Shown here: piece by piece, positions 37,388-46,293 of the stretch
How the letters are laid out: every line of letters begins with the position of its first letter
Numbering within the stretch: position 1 is the stretch's first letter
Position numbers and translations under genes: made by a program
From: Methylovorus mays
Lineage (GTDB): Bacteria > Pseudomonadota > Gammaproteobacteria > Burkholderiales > Methylophilaceae
Length of the DNA: 64,000 nucleotides
Direction of reading: 5' to 3'
Assembly (NCBI RefSeq): GCF_020531915.1
Contig: NZ_JAJAVG010000007.1
Span: 313,109 to 377,108 of the forward strand
The notes under the pieces: model-generated
The model's database searches: none
The model's input: the letters and a program-made list of their open reading frames with translations, nothing else
Told to the model about the DNA's origin: nothing

Positions 37388-38023
37388 TTGAGAACTGTAC
37401 TGATCGCCAACCCCAAGGGAGGCAGTGGCAAAACCACACTGGCCACCAATCTCGCCGGGTACTTTGCCAGTCGCGGACGTCATGTGGTGCTGTCCGACAT
37501 GGACAGGCAACAATCCTCCCTGCAATGGCTGGAGCGCAGACCGAGTCAATTGCCCTTGATCCATGGCATGGATGGTCGCGGCAAACATGCAGACAGCCTG
37601 AGTGCTGACTGGACCATCATCGACTCCCCCGCCGGACTGCGCGGCGACAAGCTCACCGAAGCCGTGAAAACAGCCGACTGGGTCATTGTGCCCATTCAGC
37701 CCTCGGCGTTTGATATTGGCGCCAGCCAGGAATTTTTAGAAACTTTGCGCGAAGAAAAAGCCGTGCGCAAAGAGCGTACCTTTGTGGCCGTCGTCGGCAT
37801 GCGCATCGATAGCCGTACCCGCTCGGCTGCAAATTTGCAGCGCTATCTGGATAAAAGCGGTTTCCCTGTCATGGGTAACCTGCGGGATGCGCAGATTTAT
37901 GCCCTGGTCGCCGAACAAGGCGCCAGCCTGTTTGACATTCGCCCATCGCAGGTCACCCGCGATTTACAGCAATGGGCGCCTCTGCTGCACTGGCTGGTAA
38001 ACGCAGACCGCAATGCCAAATGA
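37388..38023 (+). CDS. ParA-type ATPase, orphan (no ParB nearby)
   Basis: A 211-residue ParA/MinD-superfamily ATPase. The deviant Walker A is KGGSGKTT (10-17, signature lysine K10, catalytic K15), with DMDRQQSSLQW and WTIIDSPAG as the switch and Walker B regions. It has no N-terminal DNA-binding domain, the compact form common among cargo-positioning ParA proteins. The TTG start follows AAGGAAAA. The stop overlaps the CYTH gene by 11 bases, so the two are coupled. No ParB or parS is nearby, so chromosome partition is unlikely; the cargo is unknown. Confidence 0.88.
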   Translation: MRTVLIANPKGGSGKTTLATNLAGYFASRGRHVVLSDMDRQQSSLQWLERRPSQLPLIHGMDGRGKHADSLSADWTIIDSPAGLRGDKLTEAVKTADWVIVPIQPSAFDIGASQEFLETLREEKAVRKERTFVAVVGMRIDSRTRSAANLQRYLDKSGFPVMGNLRDAQIYALVAEQGASLFDIRPSQVTRDLQQWAPLLHWLVNADRNAK

Positions 38024-38999
38024 AATAGAACTGAAGCTGCGCATAGCCGCGGCTGACACAACACGTCTGTTCAACCAGCCCGCCCTGACACACGGGCTGG
38101 AGCATGGCCCGCTCACGCGCCAGCTCATCAGCACCTACTTCGATACGCCAGACCTGCGTTTGCTGGATGCCGAAATCAGCCTGCGCGTGCGCAGCATGTC
38201 CGGGGGCTGGTTTCAGGCGGTGAAAGCCGCAGGCTCATCTGTGGCAGGCCTGCACCAGCGCATGGAGTGGGAAGACATCGTCAGCGGCAGCGAGCCTGAT
38301 TTCAGCAAAATTACCGAGCCCGCCCTGGCCGCCATATTTGCCGACAATGCATTGCGCGACGCCTTGCAGCCTATCTTTGTTACCGATGTGGAACGCACCG
38401 AATGGCAATTGCGCATGCCGGATGGCACGGCACTGGAAGTAGCGCTTGATCTGGGGGAGTTGCAAGTGGGCAGCCATATCCGCGAAACCATCAGCGAGGT
38501 CGAAATCGAACTCAAAAGTGGCAATGCCGCACAGGTGTTTTCGCTGGCGTTGGCCTTGCAGGCAGATATTCCGCTCACCATCGAAAACATCAGCAAGGCA
38601 CAACGCGGTTATGGACATTACCGCACGCTGCCGCCCGATCTTTCAGCATTGACCACGACCACATTGCCGCACGTGCTGGATAAAGCAGATTTCACCAAAC
38701 TCGCCTGGGCATATCTGCATCATCTGCAAAGCAAGCAAACCCTGCTCGAAGCCGATACCACGGAGCTCCAGCAGCATGCCATCGCCGAGATCCGCACCAC
38801 CTTGCATCACATGGTCAGCGCGTTGCAGATATACAAACACGCACCTGCTGCATTGCTGACCGAATACCACTGGCTGCAGGACGCAGTTGATGCCATGAAA
38901 CCGCATGACCACGCAGTACCGCGCCACATCCACACATTGCTGCAAGGCCAGCGTTGTCAGCGTCTATTGCTGCAAACCGGCGCCTGGTTACTGGCATAG
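38013..38999 (+). CDS. CYTH domain protein with a short, degenerate CHAD segment
   Basis: A 328-residue protein. Residues 1-200 are a CYTH triphosphatase domain: E4-x-E6-x-K8 (EIELKL), STYFDTPDLRLL, SLRVRS, then the paired acid strands near EVALDLGEL and EVEIELKSG, fitting a metal-dependent tripolyphosphatase. After residue 215 about 110 residues resemble only the first half of a CHAD domain, and the usual arginine-rich helix (HxxR..RRLR) reads AEIRTTLHHMVSALQIY, so polyphosphate binding may be weakened. Full CYTH-CHAD proteins are near 500 residues; no frameshift is evident. It overlaps the ParA gene. Confidence 0.85.
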   Translation: MPNEIELKLRIAAADTTRLFNQPALTHGLEHGPLTRQLISTYFDTPDLRLLDAEISLRVRSMSGGWFQAVKAAGSSVAGLHQRMEWEDIVSGSEPDFSKITEPALAAIFADNALRDALQPIFVTDVERTEWQLRMPDGTALEVALDLGELQVGSHIRETISEVEIELKSGNAAQVFSLALALQADIPLTIENISKAQRGYGHYRTLPPDLSALTTTTLPHVLDKADFTKLAWAYLHHLQSKQTLLEADTTELQQHAIAEIRTTLHHMVSALQIYKHAPAALLTEYHWLQDAVDAMKPHDHAVPRHIHTLLQGQRCQRLLLQTGAWLLA

Positions 39000-39073
39000 G
39001 CAACGCTTGTCCAGCCCTGGCAAGCTCTGCATAATGGGCAACCGCTTTAGCTTCAACAGCTCAAAGGAATAGC

Positions 39074-39448
39074 ATGAATCTCGAGAAAGTTATTTTTGGT
39101 TTTTTTATCCTGTTGGCCTTGACGCTGAATTTCGGATTTTTTACGGGCGACATTGATAATCCACACCACCATCATGCGTATGAGCTCTACATCGCGATTG
39201 TGGTGAATCTGATTGCCACCGTACTCAAGTTCGGCGACCGCACCCATATTGGCGCCATCCACCTGGCCACCAGCCTGGTAGCGGATCTGCAACTGATTGC
39301 CGCGGCCATCCTCTGGGCAGCAGCAGGCACGCAGGGCGATGACCCCAGCGTTATCGTCAGTGTCGTATCGCTCTCGGGCGGCGCACTGCTTGCCAACATC
39401 ACCTCCGTGGTTCTGCTGATTGCAGAAACCATCCAGATCAAGCGCTAG
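39074..39448 (+). CDS. Small membrane protein, DUF6394-like
   Basis: A 124-residue protein with four hydrophobic segments (about 5-22, 38-53, 66-88 and 95-118) and a histidine cluster NPHHHHAYELY near residue 32 that lies between the first two helices. It resembles DUF6394 proteins, which occur beside TrkA/potassium channel genes; function unknown. AAAGGAAT precedes the ATG. The channel gene follows after 33 bases, suggesting a joint role in ion transport (inference). Confidence 0.75.
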   Translation: MNLEKVIFGFFILLALTLNFGFFTGDIDNPHHHHAYELYIAIVVNLIATVLKFGDRTHIGAIHLATSLVADLQLIAAAILWAAAGTQGDDPSVIVSVVSLSGGALLANITSVVLLIAETIQIKR

Positions 39449-39481
39449 GCCAAGGCAAGCGAAGCGCAAAGCCGCCACGTC

Positions 39482-41188
39482 GTGAACAACATCCTGTTTC
39501 TGATTCTCAGGCGCATGCGCCTGCCTATCATCGCGGTCATTGTCAGCTACACCATCGCGGTCGCCGGCATGTCGCTCATGCCGGGGGTAGATCCGGAGGG
39601 CCACCCATGGCGGCTCAGCATTTTTGAAGCGTTTTACGTCATCAGTTATACCGCCACCACCATTGGCTTTGGTGAAGTCCCCTTCCCTTACTCCACCGCG
39701 CAGCGCATGTGGATGGCGTTTTCCATCTACCTCACAGTGATCCCCTGGTTTTACGCCATAGGTAAGATCATTACCCTGTTTCAGGATCCGGGCCTGCGCC
39801 AGGCCTTTACCACCTCCCGCTTTGCGCGCGAGGTCAGCCATCTGATGGAACCGTTTTATATCGTCTGTGGCTATGGCGAAACCGGCAGCCTGCTGGTGCG
39901 CGCGCTGGACAAGAACGAAGTTCGCGTGGTGGTGATCGAGCTGGAGCAGGAGCGCATCAATGAACTTGAGCTGGAAGATTATCAGTTTGATATTCCCAAC
40001 CTGTGCGCAGATGCCAAGCTGCCCGAAACCCTGCTGCGTGCCGGGCTGAAAAACCCGATGTGTCAGGGTGTAGCCGCCCTCACCAATGACGATCATGCCA
40101 ATCTCGCCATTGCCGTGGCAGTGAAGCTGATCAGCCCGGAGCTGCGCGTGCTAGGGCGCGCTGAAACCGAGCAGACAGCTTCCAACATGGCCTCGTTTGG
40201 TACCGACCACATCATCAATCCTTATACGATATTCGGCGACCACCTGGCGATGGAAGTGCACGCCATCGGCACTTACCTGCTACATGAATGGTTGACCGGT
40301 GTGCCTGGGGAAAGCCTGAAATCGCCGATCTGCCCACCCATCGGCAAATGGATTGTTTGCGGTTATGGTCGATTTGGCCGTTCGGTTGTGCAGAATCTGG
40401 AGCTCGAACACATCGTTACCACCATCATTGAGGCTGACCCGGAGCGCACCGGATGCAAGGAATGCATCGTAGGCAATGGCACCGAGAAAGAGACGCTACA
40501 ACAGGCAGGCGTGCATGAAGCGGTCGGTATCGTGGCAGGCACCAATGACGATATCAACAACCTGTCCATCGTCATGACGGCGCGCGAGATGAATCCCGAT
40601 CTGTTTGTGGTATTGCGCAAGAACAAACGTTTCAACGCCGCCCTGTTTGAGCATTTCAAGGCCGACATCACCATGGAGCCCAGCGACATCATTGCGCATG
40701 AATGTCTGGCCAACATGATTTCACCACTGCTGGCGCAATTCCTGAGTCTGGTCCGGCTGCAAAGTAATGTCTGGGCCAATAACCTGATCCAGCGTCTGGT
40801 GGAAACCGTGGGTGAAAATGTGCCGGAAACCTGGGCCATCAGCATTACCCAGGAAAATACGCCCGCCCTGTTTCATATGCTAGCGCATGAACCCATTACG
40901 CTGGCGGACATCCTGCGCAACCCGCATCATCGCGAAACCAGCCTGCCGATTGTGCCCTTGATGATATTGCGCCACCATCAGCCCCTTCTGCTGCCTGAAG
41001 CCAACATCGCGCTTGAACGCGGCGACCGCATCCTGTTTTGCGGCCATGACAACGCCAAGAGCACCACGACGTACGCGCTGGGAGATTTCAAAACCATGCG
41101 CTACATGCTGCATGACCAGCAGCTGGCGGATAGCTGGCTGTGGCGGCAGATCAAACGCCGCAAATCCGCACACAACGCTTCCCTATAA
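39482..41188 (+). CDS. Two-TM potassium channel with two RCK (TrkA-N) domains
   Basis: A 568-residue membrane channel protein. Two membrane helices (about 15-33 and 76-98) flank a pore loop with the filter TTIGFGE (59-65), a variant of TVGYG. Two NAD-binding RCK domains follow: GYGETGSLLVRAL (from 130) and CGYGRFGRSVVQNL (near 294), with a TrkA-C-like end (GDRILFCGHD). It probably conducts K+ under control of a nucleotide or ion ligand. The start is a GTG with a weak ribosome site. It ends 10 bases from the converging crp-type gene. Confidence 0.88.
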   Translation: MNNILFLILRRMRLPIIAVIVSYTIAVAGMSLMPGVDPEGHPWRLSIFEAFYVISYTATTIGFGEVPFPYSTAQRMWMAFSIYLTVIPWFYAIGKIITLFQDPGLRQAFTTSRFAREVSHLMEPFYIVCGYGETGSLLVRALDKNEVRVVVIELEQERINELELEDYQFDIPNLCADAKLPETLLRAGLKNPMCQGVAALTNDDHANLAIAVAVKLISPELRVLGRAETEQTASNMASFGTDHIINPYTIFGDHLAMEVHAIGTYLLHEWLTGVPGESLKSPICPPIGKWIVCGYGRFGRSVVQNLELEHIVTTIIEADPERTGCKECIVGNGTEKETLQQAGVHEAVGIVAGTNDDINNLSIVMTAREMNPDLFVVLRKNKRFNAALFEHFKADITMEPSDIIAHECLANMISPLLAQFLSLVRLQSNVWANNLIQRLVETVGENVPETWAISITQENTPALFHMLAHEPITLADILRNPHHRETSLPIVPLMILRHHQPLLLPEANIALERGDRILFCGHDNAKSTTTYALGDFKTMRYMLHDQQLADSWLWRQIKRRKSAHNASL

Positions 41189-41198
41189 GAAGCCTGAC

Positions 41199-41870
41199 TT
41201 AATGGATCATGCGCTCCAGCGCGGCCCGATCCAGCAACTCCAGTTTGCCACGCCCTAGCGCCAGCCAGCCTTTTATCTCGAATCGCTTGAGCTGGCGGCT
41301 CACCACTTCACGCGCCGTGCCCAGCTCATCCGCGAGTTGTTGATGGGTGCGACGCACCTGATCCCCTGGTTCCTCCAGCAGCAGTTTGGCGAGCCGGGCG
41401 TCCAGGCTATGAAAAGCCACTTCGTCCAGCAACACAATCAGATCGCTGATCAGCGCGCCATAATTTTCCATGACAAAGCGGCGGAAGACGCGCGATTCCA
41501 GCATCATTTCGTGAAAGGCAGCGGCGGGCACCAGAATGTCGCGTATCGGCTCCTCCACGATGGTCGATGCCGGATAATCACTGGAGCCCAACAGACAGGT
41601 GGTCGTCAGCACGCAGGTTTCACCTCCGGTAACGCGGTACAGCAAAATCTCACGGCCGCTACTGGAAAGCTTGAACACGCGCGATTGACCAGCCAATCTC
41701 AGCACATAAGCGTGGCAAGGCGTGCCCTCTTCATAGCCTATGGTGCCGACGGGCGCCTCCACCACCCGCGCATGCTTCAGCAGCAAGCTCCGCGCCTCGG
41801 GCTCCAGTGCCATCAGCGCTGGGAATTGCACCAGCCAGTCCAGATCGGTAATGGGTTTGATGTGTGCCAC
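41199..41870 (-). CDS. Crp/Fnr family transcriptional regulator
   Basis: A 223-residue regulator: an N-terminal cyclic-nucleotide-binding-like beta roll (about 20-140) and a C-terminal helix-turn-helix, HQQLADELGTAREVVSRQLKRFEIKGWL. It lacks the four-cysteine cluster of Fnr (only scattered C52, C86 and C93-type residues), so it is not a classical oxygen sensor; the effector is unknown. The start is GTG. It lies 41 bases after pepA on the same strand and converges with the potassium channel gene. Confidence 0.88.
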   Translation of the reverse strand: MAHIKPITDLDWLVQFPALMALEPEARSLLLKHARVVEAPVGTIGYEEGTPCHAYVLRLAGQSRVFKLSSSGREILLYRVTGGETCVLTTTCLLGSSDYPASTIVEEPIRDILVPAAAFHEMMLESRVFRRFVMENYGALISDLIVLLDEVAFHSLDARLAKLLLEEPGDQVRRTHQQLADELGTAREVVSRQLKRFEIKGWLALGRGKLELLDRAALERMIH

Positions 41871-41911
41871 GGCTCCCCCGCGTACTGCTTAGTAATACTT
41901 GCAACTGGCTC

Positions 41912-43375
41912 TCATGTCTTGGCCGCCATAAAAGCCGCTATCACATTGAGAGTAAAACCAACCCCGAAACCGGTGGTATCCGTAGCAACCGCCCCCAGCC
42001 CGCCTTTGCGGTTCACAGCGGCAAGGTCCACATGCATCCAGGGAATATCGCCTTCGATAAAGCGTGAGAGGAAACGCGCTGCAATAATATGGTCAGCATC
42101 CGAGTCCAGCGTGCATTGCTTGATATCGGCAATATCACTATCCAGATCTTCTTCATAATCCTCATCAAATGGAAATGCACAAACCCGCTCGCCCGCCGCA
42201 TTGCCGGCCGCCACCGCATGGCACAGCATCTCCGGGCGATTGCCCAGCACACCGCTGTAGCGATTGCCCACCGCCGTCACCATGCTGCCAGTCAGCGTGG
42301 CGAAGTCGATCATCAGGTCCGGCTTCTGGCGTGAAGCCAGGGTAAGCGTGTCCGCCAGCACCATGCGGCCTTCGGCATCGGTATGCACAATCTCGATGGT
42401 GGTACCGTTAAGCGCGGTAATGACGTCATTCTGTTTATAGGCCCGCGGGCCGATGTGGTTCTGCGCAATGGCAAGCCAGGCATCAATTTCCACTGGCAAG
42501 CCGGCCTCGGTAGCAGCGAGCAGCGTTCCCAGCACCACGGCGGAGCCGTTCATGTCCTCATGCATGCCATTCATGTAGCGGGCGGGTTTAAGATTGTGAC
42601 CACCCGTATCAAAACAGATGCCTTTACCCACCAGCGAGATGCGCTTTTTGGCATGCTTGGGTTTATAGCGCAGATGCACAATCGCGGCGTCTTGCGGATC
42701 GGAACCCTGGCCCACCGCTACAAATGCCCCGGCGCCCATTTTGCCGAGCTTCTTCATGTCAAAGCTCTCATGGTCCCAGCCATGCTTGTCTGCCAGCTCA
42801 GCAATACGGTCGCGGTACAGCGCAGGCGTCAGCTCATTCGGCGGCAACACGGTGAGCTGGCGCACCAGAATATTGCCCTGGGCACGTGCACGCACCGCCG
42901 CAAAGCCGTCGGCACGCTTGTGTCCATAGAGATGAATCGTCTTGAGCACATGTTTTTTTGGCTTGGATTTGCGGGTGGGCAACACGCCAGCATTCACCTC
43001 GATCACATATAAAGCCTCTGCGGCTGCCTGCGCGGCCTCTTCCGCGTCACCATATACCGCAATCACCAATTGCGCGGGCGACTCATCCAGCAATGGCTTG
43101 ACGGCTTTGCGCAACAGGGTGTGCCGCTGGAACACAGATTGCTTTTGCTCAAGCACGACCCAGCTTGCCCTGGCGCCTTCAGGCAAATCTGCGGTCAAGG
43201 GGGATTTGGCAAGTTCAGCATATAGACTGCGCTGCCGCTTCATTCTGGCATCCAGCACCGATGCATGGGGGAGATCCTGCGGCCGCTTGGCGGGGAGTAC
43301 AAACAGGATATGCGTCGCGTTGTTAAGCTGGCTGGCATCAGCATATGCTGCATTTTGCTTTAATTGGATGGCCAT
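41912..43375 (-). CDS. Leucyl aminopeptidase family protein (M17)
   Basis: Cytoplasmic metallo-aminopeptidase of 487 residues that removes N-terminal residues from peptides. Metal ligands and active-site residues are in VGKGICFDTGGHNLKP, HEDMNGSAVV and VHTDAEGRMVLADTL, which is the M17 signature NTDAEGR with H for N. That substitution and ICFDTGGHNLK (usually FDSGG) are of interest because they mark the PepA-related subgroup rather than canonical PepA. It probably heads a transcript continuing into the Crp/Fnr gene. Confidence 0.88.
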   Translation of the reverse strand: MAIQLKQNAAYADASQLNNATHILFVLPAKRPQDLPHASVLDARMKRQRSLYAELAKSPLTADLPEGARASWVVLEQKQSVFQRHTLLRKAVKPLLDESPAQLVIAVYGDAEEAAQAAAEALYVIEVNAGVLPTRKSKPKKHVLKTIHLYGHKRADGFAAVRARAQGNILVRQLTVLPPNELTPALYRDRIAELADKHGWDHESFDMKKLGKMGAGAFVAVGQGSDPQDAAIVHLRYKPKHAKKRISLVGKGICFDTGGHNLKPARYMNGMHEDMNGSAVVLGTLLAATEAGLPVEIDAWLAIAQNHIGPRAYKQNDVITALNGTTIEIVHTDAEGRMVLADTLTLASRQKPDLMIDFATLTGSMVTAVGNRYSGVLGNRPEMLCHAVAAGNAAGERVCAFPFDEDYEEDLDSDIADIKQCTLDSDADHIIAARFLSRFIEGDIPWMHVDLAAVNRKGGLGAVATDTTGFGVGFTLNVIAAFMAAKT

Positions 43376-43469
43376 AAACCCTCTTGGAATGTATACAGTT
43401 TGTTACAAATTTTTCAGATTTTGCGGGCACTTAGCAGCAGAAGTTTTAAATCTACTGGAGATGCTTAAC

Positions 43470-43486
43470 TTGACCAAAATAGTCAA
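43470..43486 (+). promoter_or_regulatory. Inverted repeat upstream of aceE, candidate operator/promoter
   Basis: TTGAC-N7-GTCAA, a perfect 5-base dyad, overlaps a possible -35 (TTGACC) with CAATAT 17 bases further as a -10. A related element AGTCAAAAA recurs at 43516-43524. It lies in the 244-base gap between divergent pepA-type and aceE genes, which holds no other gene. A role in PDH control is inferred only. Confidence 0.4.
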
Positions 43487-43619
43487 AAAAGCCAATATAT
43501 CGCCTTAAGTCAGTCAGTCAAAAACTGCCTCGGCACTCAAGCTTCAGTTCAAGCACAACAATAAGTCCTTGGCTGATTATACCTACAGCATAGACAAAAG
43601 TTTCCCGGAGACTTCTCAC

Positions 43620-46274
43620 ATGGCATTAACCCCCGATATTGACCCTCAAGAAACCCACGAGTGGCTGGAAGCCATCGATGCGGTACTTGAGAACGAGGGA
43701 TCAGAACGCGCGCACTTTTTGCTCGAAACCCTGGTAGACAAGGCAAGACGCTCAGGCGCATACCTTCCGTACAATGCCACCACGGCCTACGTTAACACCA
43801 TTCCAGCCCACCTGCAGCCCAAGCATCCAGGCGATACCGCCATGGAGCGCAAGATCCGCGCACTGGTACGCTGGAACGCGATCATGACGGTATTGCGCGC
43901 CAATGAAAAATCCCCTGGCGTCGGCGGCCACATTGCCAGCTTCCAGTCTGCTGCCACGCTGTATGACACCGGGTTCAACCACTTTTTCCGCGCCGCTTCC
44001 GATAACTTCGGCGGCGACCTGGTGCTGTTCCAGGGGCACTCGTCCCCTGGGGTATATGCCCGCGCCTTCCTTGAAGGCCGCATTACTGAAGAACAATTAT
44101 CCAACTTCCGGATGGAGACTGGCGGCAATGGCCTGTCATCCTACCCACACCCATGGCTGATGCCAGATTTCTGGCAATTCCCTACGGTATCCATGGGCCT
44201 GGGCCCATTGCAGGGCATCTACACGGCACGTTTCCTGAAATACCTGCATGACCGCGGCATTGCCGATACCTCCGATCGCAAGGTCTGGGTCTTCTGCGGT
44301 GACGGTGAAATGGATGAACCGGAATCGCTGGGTGCGATTTCGCTGGCCGCCCGCGAAAAGCTCGACAACCTGATTTTCGTCATCAACTGTAACCTGCAAC
44401 GTCTGGACGGTCCGGTACGCGGCAATGGCAAGATCATCCAGGAACTGGAATCCGATTTCCGTGGCTCCGGCTGGAATGTGCTCAAGGTGATCTGGGGTTC
44501 CTACTGGGATCCATTGCTGGCCATGGACAAGGATGGCCTGCTCAAGAAGCGCATGGAAGAAGCCGTGGACGGCGAATACCAGAACTTCAAGGCCAAGGGT
44601 GGCGCCTATACCCGCGAACATTTCTTCGGCAAGTATCCTGAGCTGAAGGAAATGGTAGCCGCCATGTCCGATGAGGATATCTGGCGCCTCAACCGTGGCG
44701 GTCACGATCCACACAAGGTGTACGCGGCCTACCACTCGGCAGTCAACCACAAGGGTCAACCTACCGTGATCCTGGCCAAGACGGTCAAGGGCTACGGCAT
44801 GGGCGAAGCTGGCGAAGGTCAGAACACGACCCACCAGCAAAAGAGCATGGATATTGCCTCCCTGAAGGCATTCCGTGATCGTTTTGATCTGCCGCTGACC
44901 GACGAACAGGTAGAAAACCTGTCCTTCTACAAGCCGGCGGACGACAGCCCCGAAATGCAATACATGAAGCAGCGTCGCGAAGCCATGGGCGGCTTTGTGC
45001 CATCACGCCGTCGCAAGGGTAACGAACTGACGGTGCCCGAGCTTTCCGCCTTTGAAAACATGCTGGGGGCCACCGGCGAGCGCGAAATCTCGACCACCAT
45101 GGCCTTTGTGCGCATTCTCTCCACCCTGGTGCGCGACAAGCAACTGGGCAAATTCGTGGTACCTATCGTGCCGGACGAAGCCCGCACCTTTGGTATGGAA
45201 GGCATGTTCCGCCAGCTGGGCATCTATTCGCACCTGGGTCAGCTGTATGAGCCGCAGGATGCTGACCAGGTCATGTTCTACAAGGAATCCAAAGACGGCC
45301 AGATCCTGGAAGAAGGCATCAACGAAGCCGGTTCATTCTCGTCCTGGATTGCAGCAGGCACGTCTTATAGCGTGACCGGCGTGCAGATGATCCCGTTCTA
45401 CATCTTCTATTCCATGTTCGGTTTCCAGCGTATTGGCGACCTGGCGTGGGCCGCTGGCGACAGCCGTACCCGTGGCTTCCTGCTCGGTGCCACTGCCGGC
45501 CGCACCACGCTGAATGGCGAAGGTCTGCAGCACGAAGATGGCCATAGCCATCTGATGTCTGCCACCGTGCCGAATTGCATTTCCTATGACCCGACCTTTG
45601 CCTACGAGCTGGCCGTGATCATTCAGGAAGGCCTGCGCCGCATGGTGCAGAACCAGGAAGATGTGTACTACTACATCACCCTGATGAACGAAAACTACAG
45701 CCATCCGGCCATGCCCAAGGGTTCTGAAGAAGGCATCCTCAAAGGCATCTACAACTTCAGCAAATCCAAAGCCAAGGGCCCCAAGGTACAACTCATGGGC
45801 AGCGGCGTGATTCTGCGCGAAGTGATTGCCGCCGGCGAACTGCTGGAAAAAGACTGGGGCGTATCCGCCGATATCTGGAGCGTCACCAGCTTTACCGAGC
45901 TGCGTCGTGAAGGTCTGGATGTCGAGCGCTGGAACCTGCTCAATCCGGAAAAGAAACAAAAGCAAAGTTATGTGGCACAGCAACTGTCCAAGGCCGAAGG
46001 CCCGGTCATTGCCTCTACTGACTACATGCGCTCGTTTGCTGATCAGATCCGCAACTTCATTCCGCAACGCTATGTGGTGCTGGGCACCGATGGCTTCGGC
46101 CGTTCCGATTCGCGCGAAGCCTTGCGCAGCTTCTTCGAAGTGGACCGCTACTATGTCGTGCTGGCCGCCCTCAAGGCGCTGGCTGACGAAGGCAAGCTGC
46201 CTGCAGCGAAAGCCGCTGAAGCAATCAAGAAATACAACATCGATATCACCCGTCCAAACCCGGTGACTCTTTAA
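43620..46274 (+). CDS. aceE: Pyruvate dehydrogenase E1 component (homodimeric)
   Basis: Thiamine-diphosphate enzyme of 884 residues that decarboxylates pyruvate and acetylates the lipoyl group of E2. The TPP motif is GDGEMDEPESLGAIS ending near VINCN, and GHSSPGVYARAFLEGR and EDGHSHLMSATVPN are diagnostic of AceE. I choose the ATG at 43620 (MALTPDIDPQETHEWL), which follows GGAG; a TTG 17 codons upstream opens a longer frame without homology. It is the first gene of aceE-aceF-lpdA, which in methylotrophs supplies acetyl-CoA for biosynthesis. Confidence 0.97.
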   Translation: MALTPDIDPQETHEWLEAIDAVLENEGSERAHFLLETLVDKARRSGAYLPYNATTAYVNTIPAHLQPKHPGDTAMERKIRALVRWNAIMTVLRANEKSPGVGGHIASFQSAATLYDTGFNHFFRAASDNFGGDLVLFQGHSSPGVYARAFLEGRITEEQLSNFRMETGGNGLSSYPHPWLMPDFWQFPTVSMGLGPLQGIYTARFLKYLHDRGIADTSDRKVWVFCGDGEMDEPESLGAISLAAREKLDNLIFVINCNLQRLDGPVRGNGKIIQELESDFRGSGWNVLKVIWGSYWDPLLAMDKDGLLKKRMEEAVDGEYQNFKAKGGAYTREHFFGKYPELKEMVAAMSDEDIWRLNRGGHDPHKVYAAYHSAVNHKGQPTVILAKTVKGYGMGEAGEGQNTTHQQKSMDIASLKAFRDRFDLPLTDEQVENLSFYKPADDSPEMQYMKQRREAMGGFVPSRRRKGNELTVPELSAFENMLGATGEREISTTMAFVRILSTLVRDKQLGKFVVPIVPDEARTFGMEGMFRQLGIYSHLGQLYEPQDADQVMFYKESKDGQILEEGINEAGSFSSWIAAGTSYSVTGVQMIPFYIFYSMFGFQRIGDLAWAAGDSRTRGFLLGATAGRTTLNGEGLQHEDGHSHLMSATVPNCISYDPTFAYELAVIIQEGLRRMVQNQEDVYYYITLMNENYSHPAMPKGSEEGILKGIYNFSKSKAKGPKVQLMGSGVILREVIAAGELLEKDWGVSADIWSVTSFTELRREGLDVERWNLLNPEKKQKQSYVAQQLSKAEGPVIASTDYMRSFADQIRNFIPQRYVVLGTDGFGRSDSREALRSFFEVDRYYVVLAALKALADEGKLPAAKAAEAIKKYNIDITRPNPVTL

Positions 46275-46293
46275 TTCAGGAGACGATTAGAAA

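Noticed and set aside
37388..38023. First ParA as chromosome or plasmid partition protein
   Set aside because: No ParB gene and no repeated centromere-like sites nearby; it sits among chromosomal housekeeping genes.
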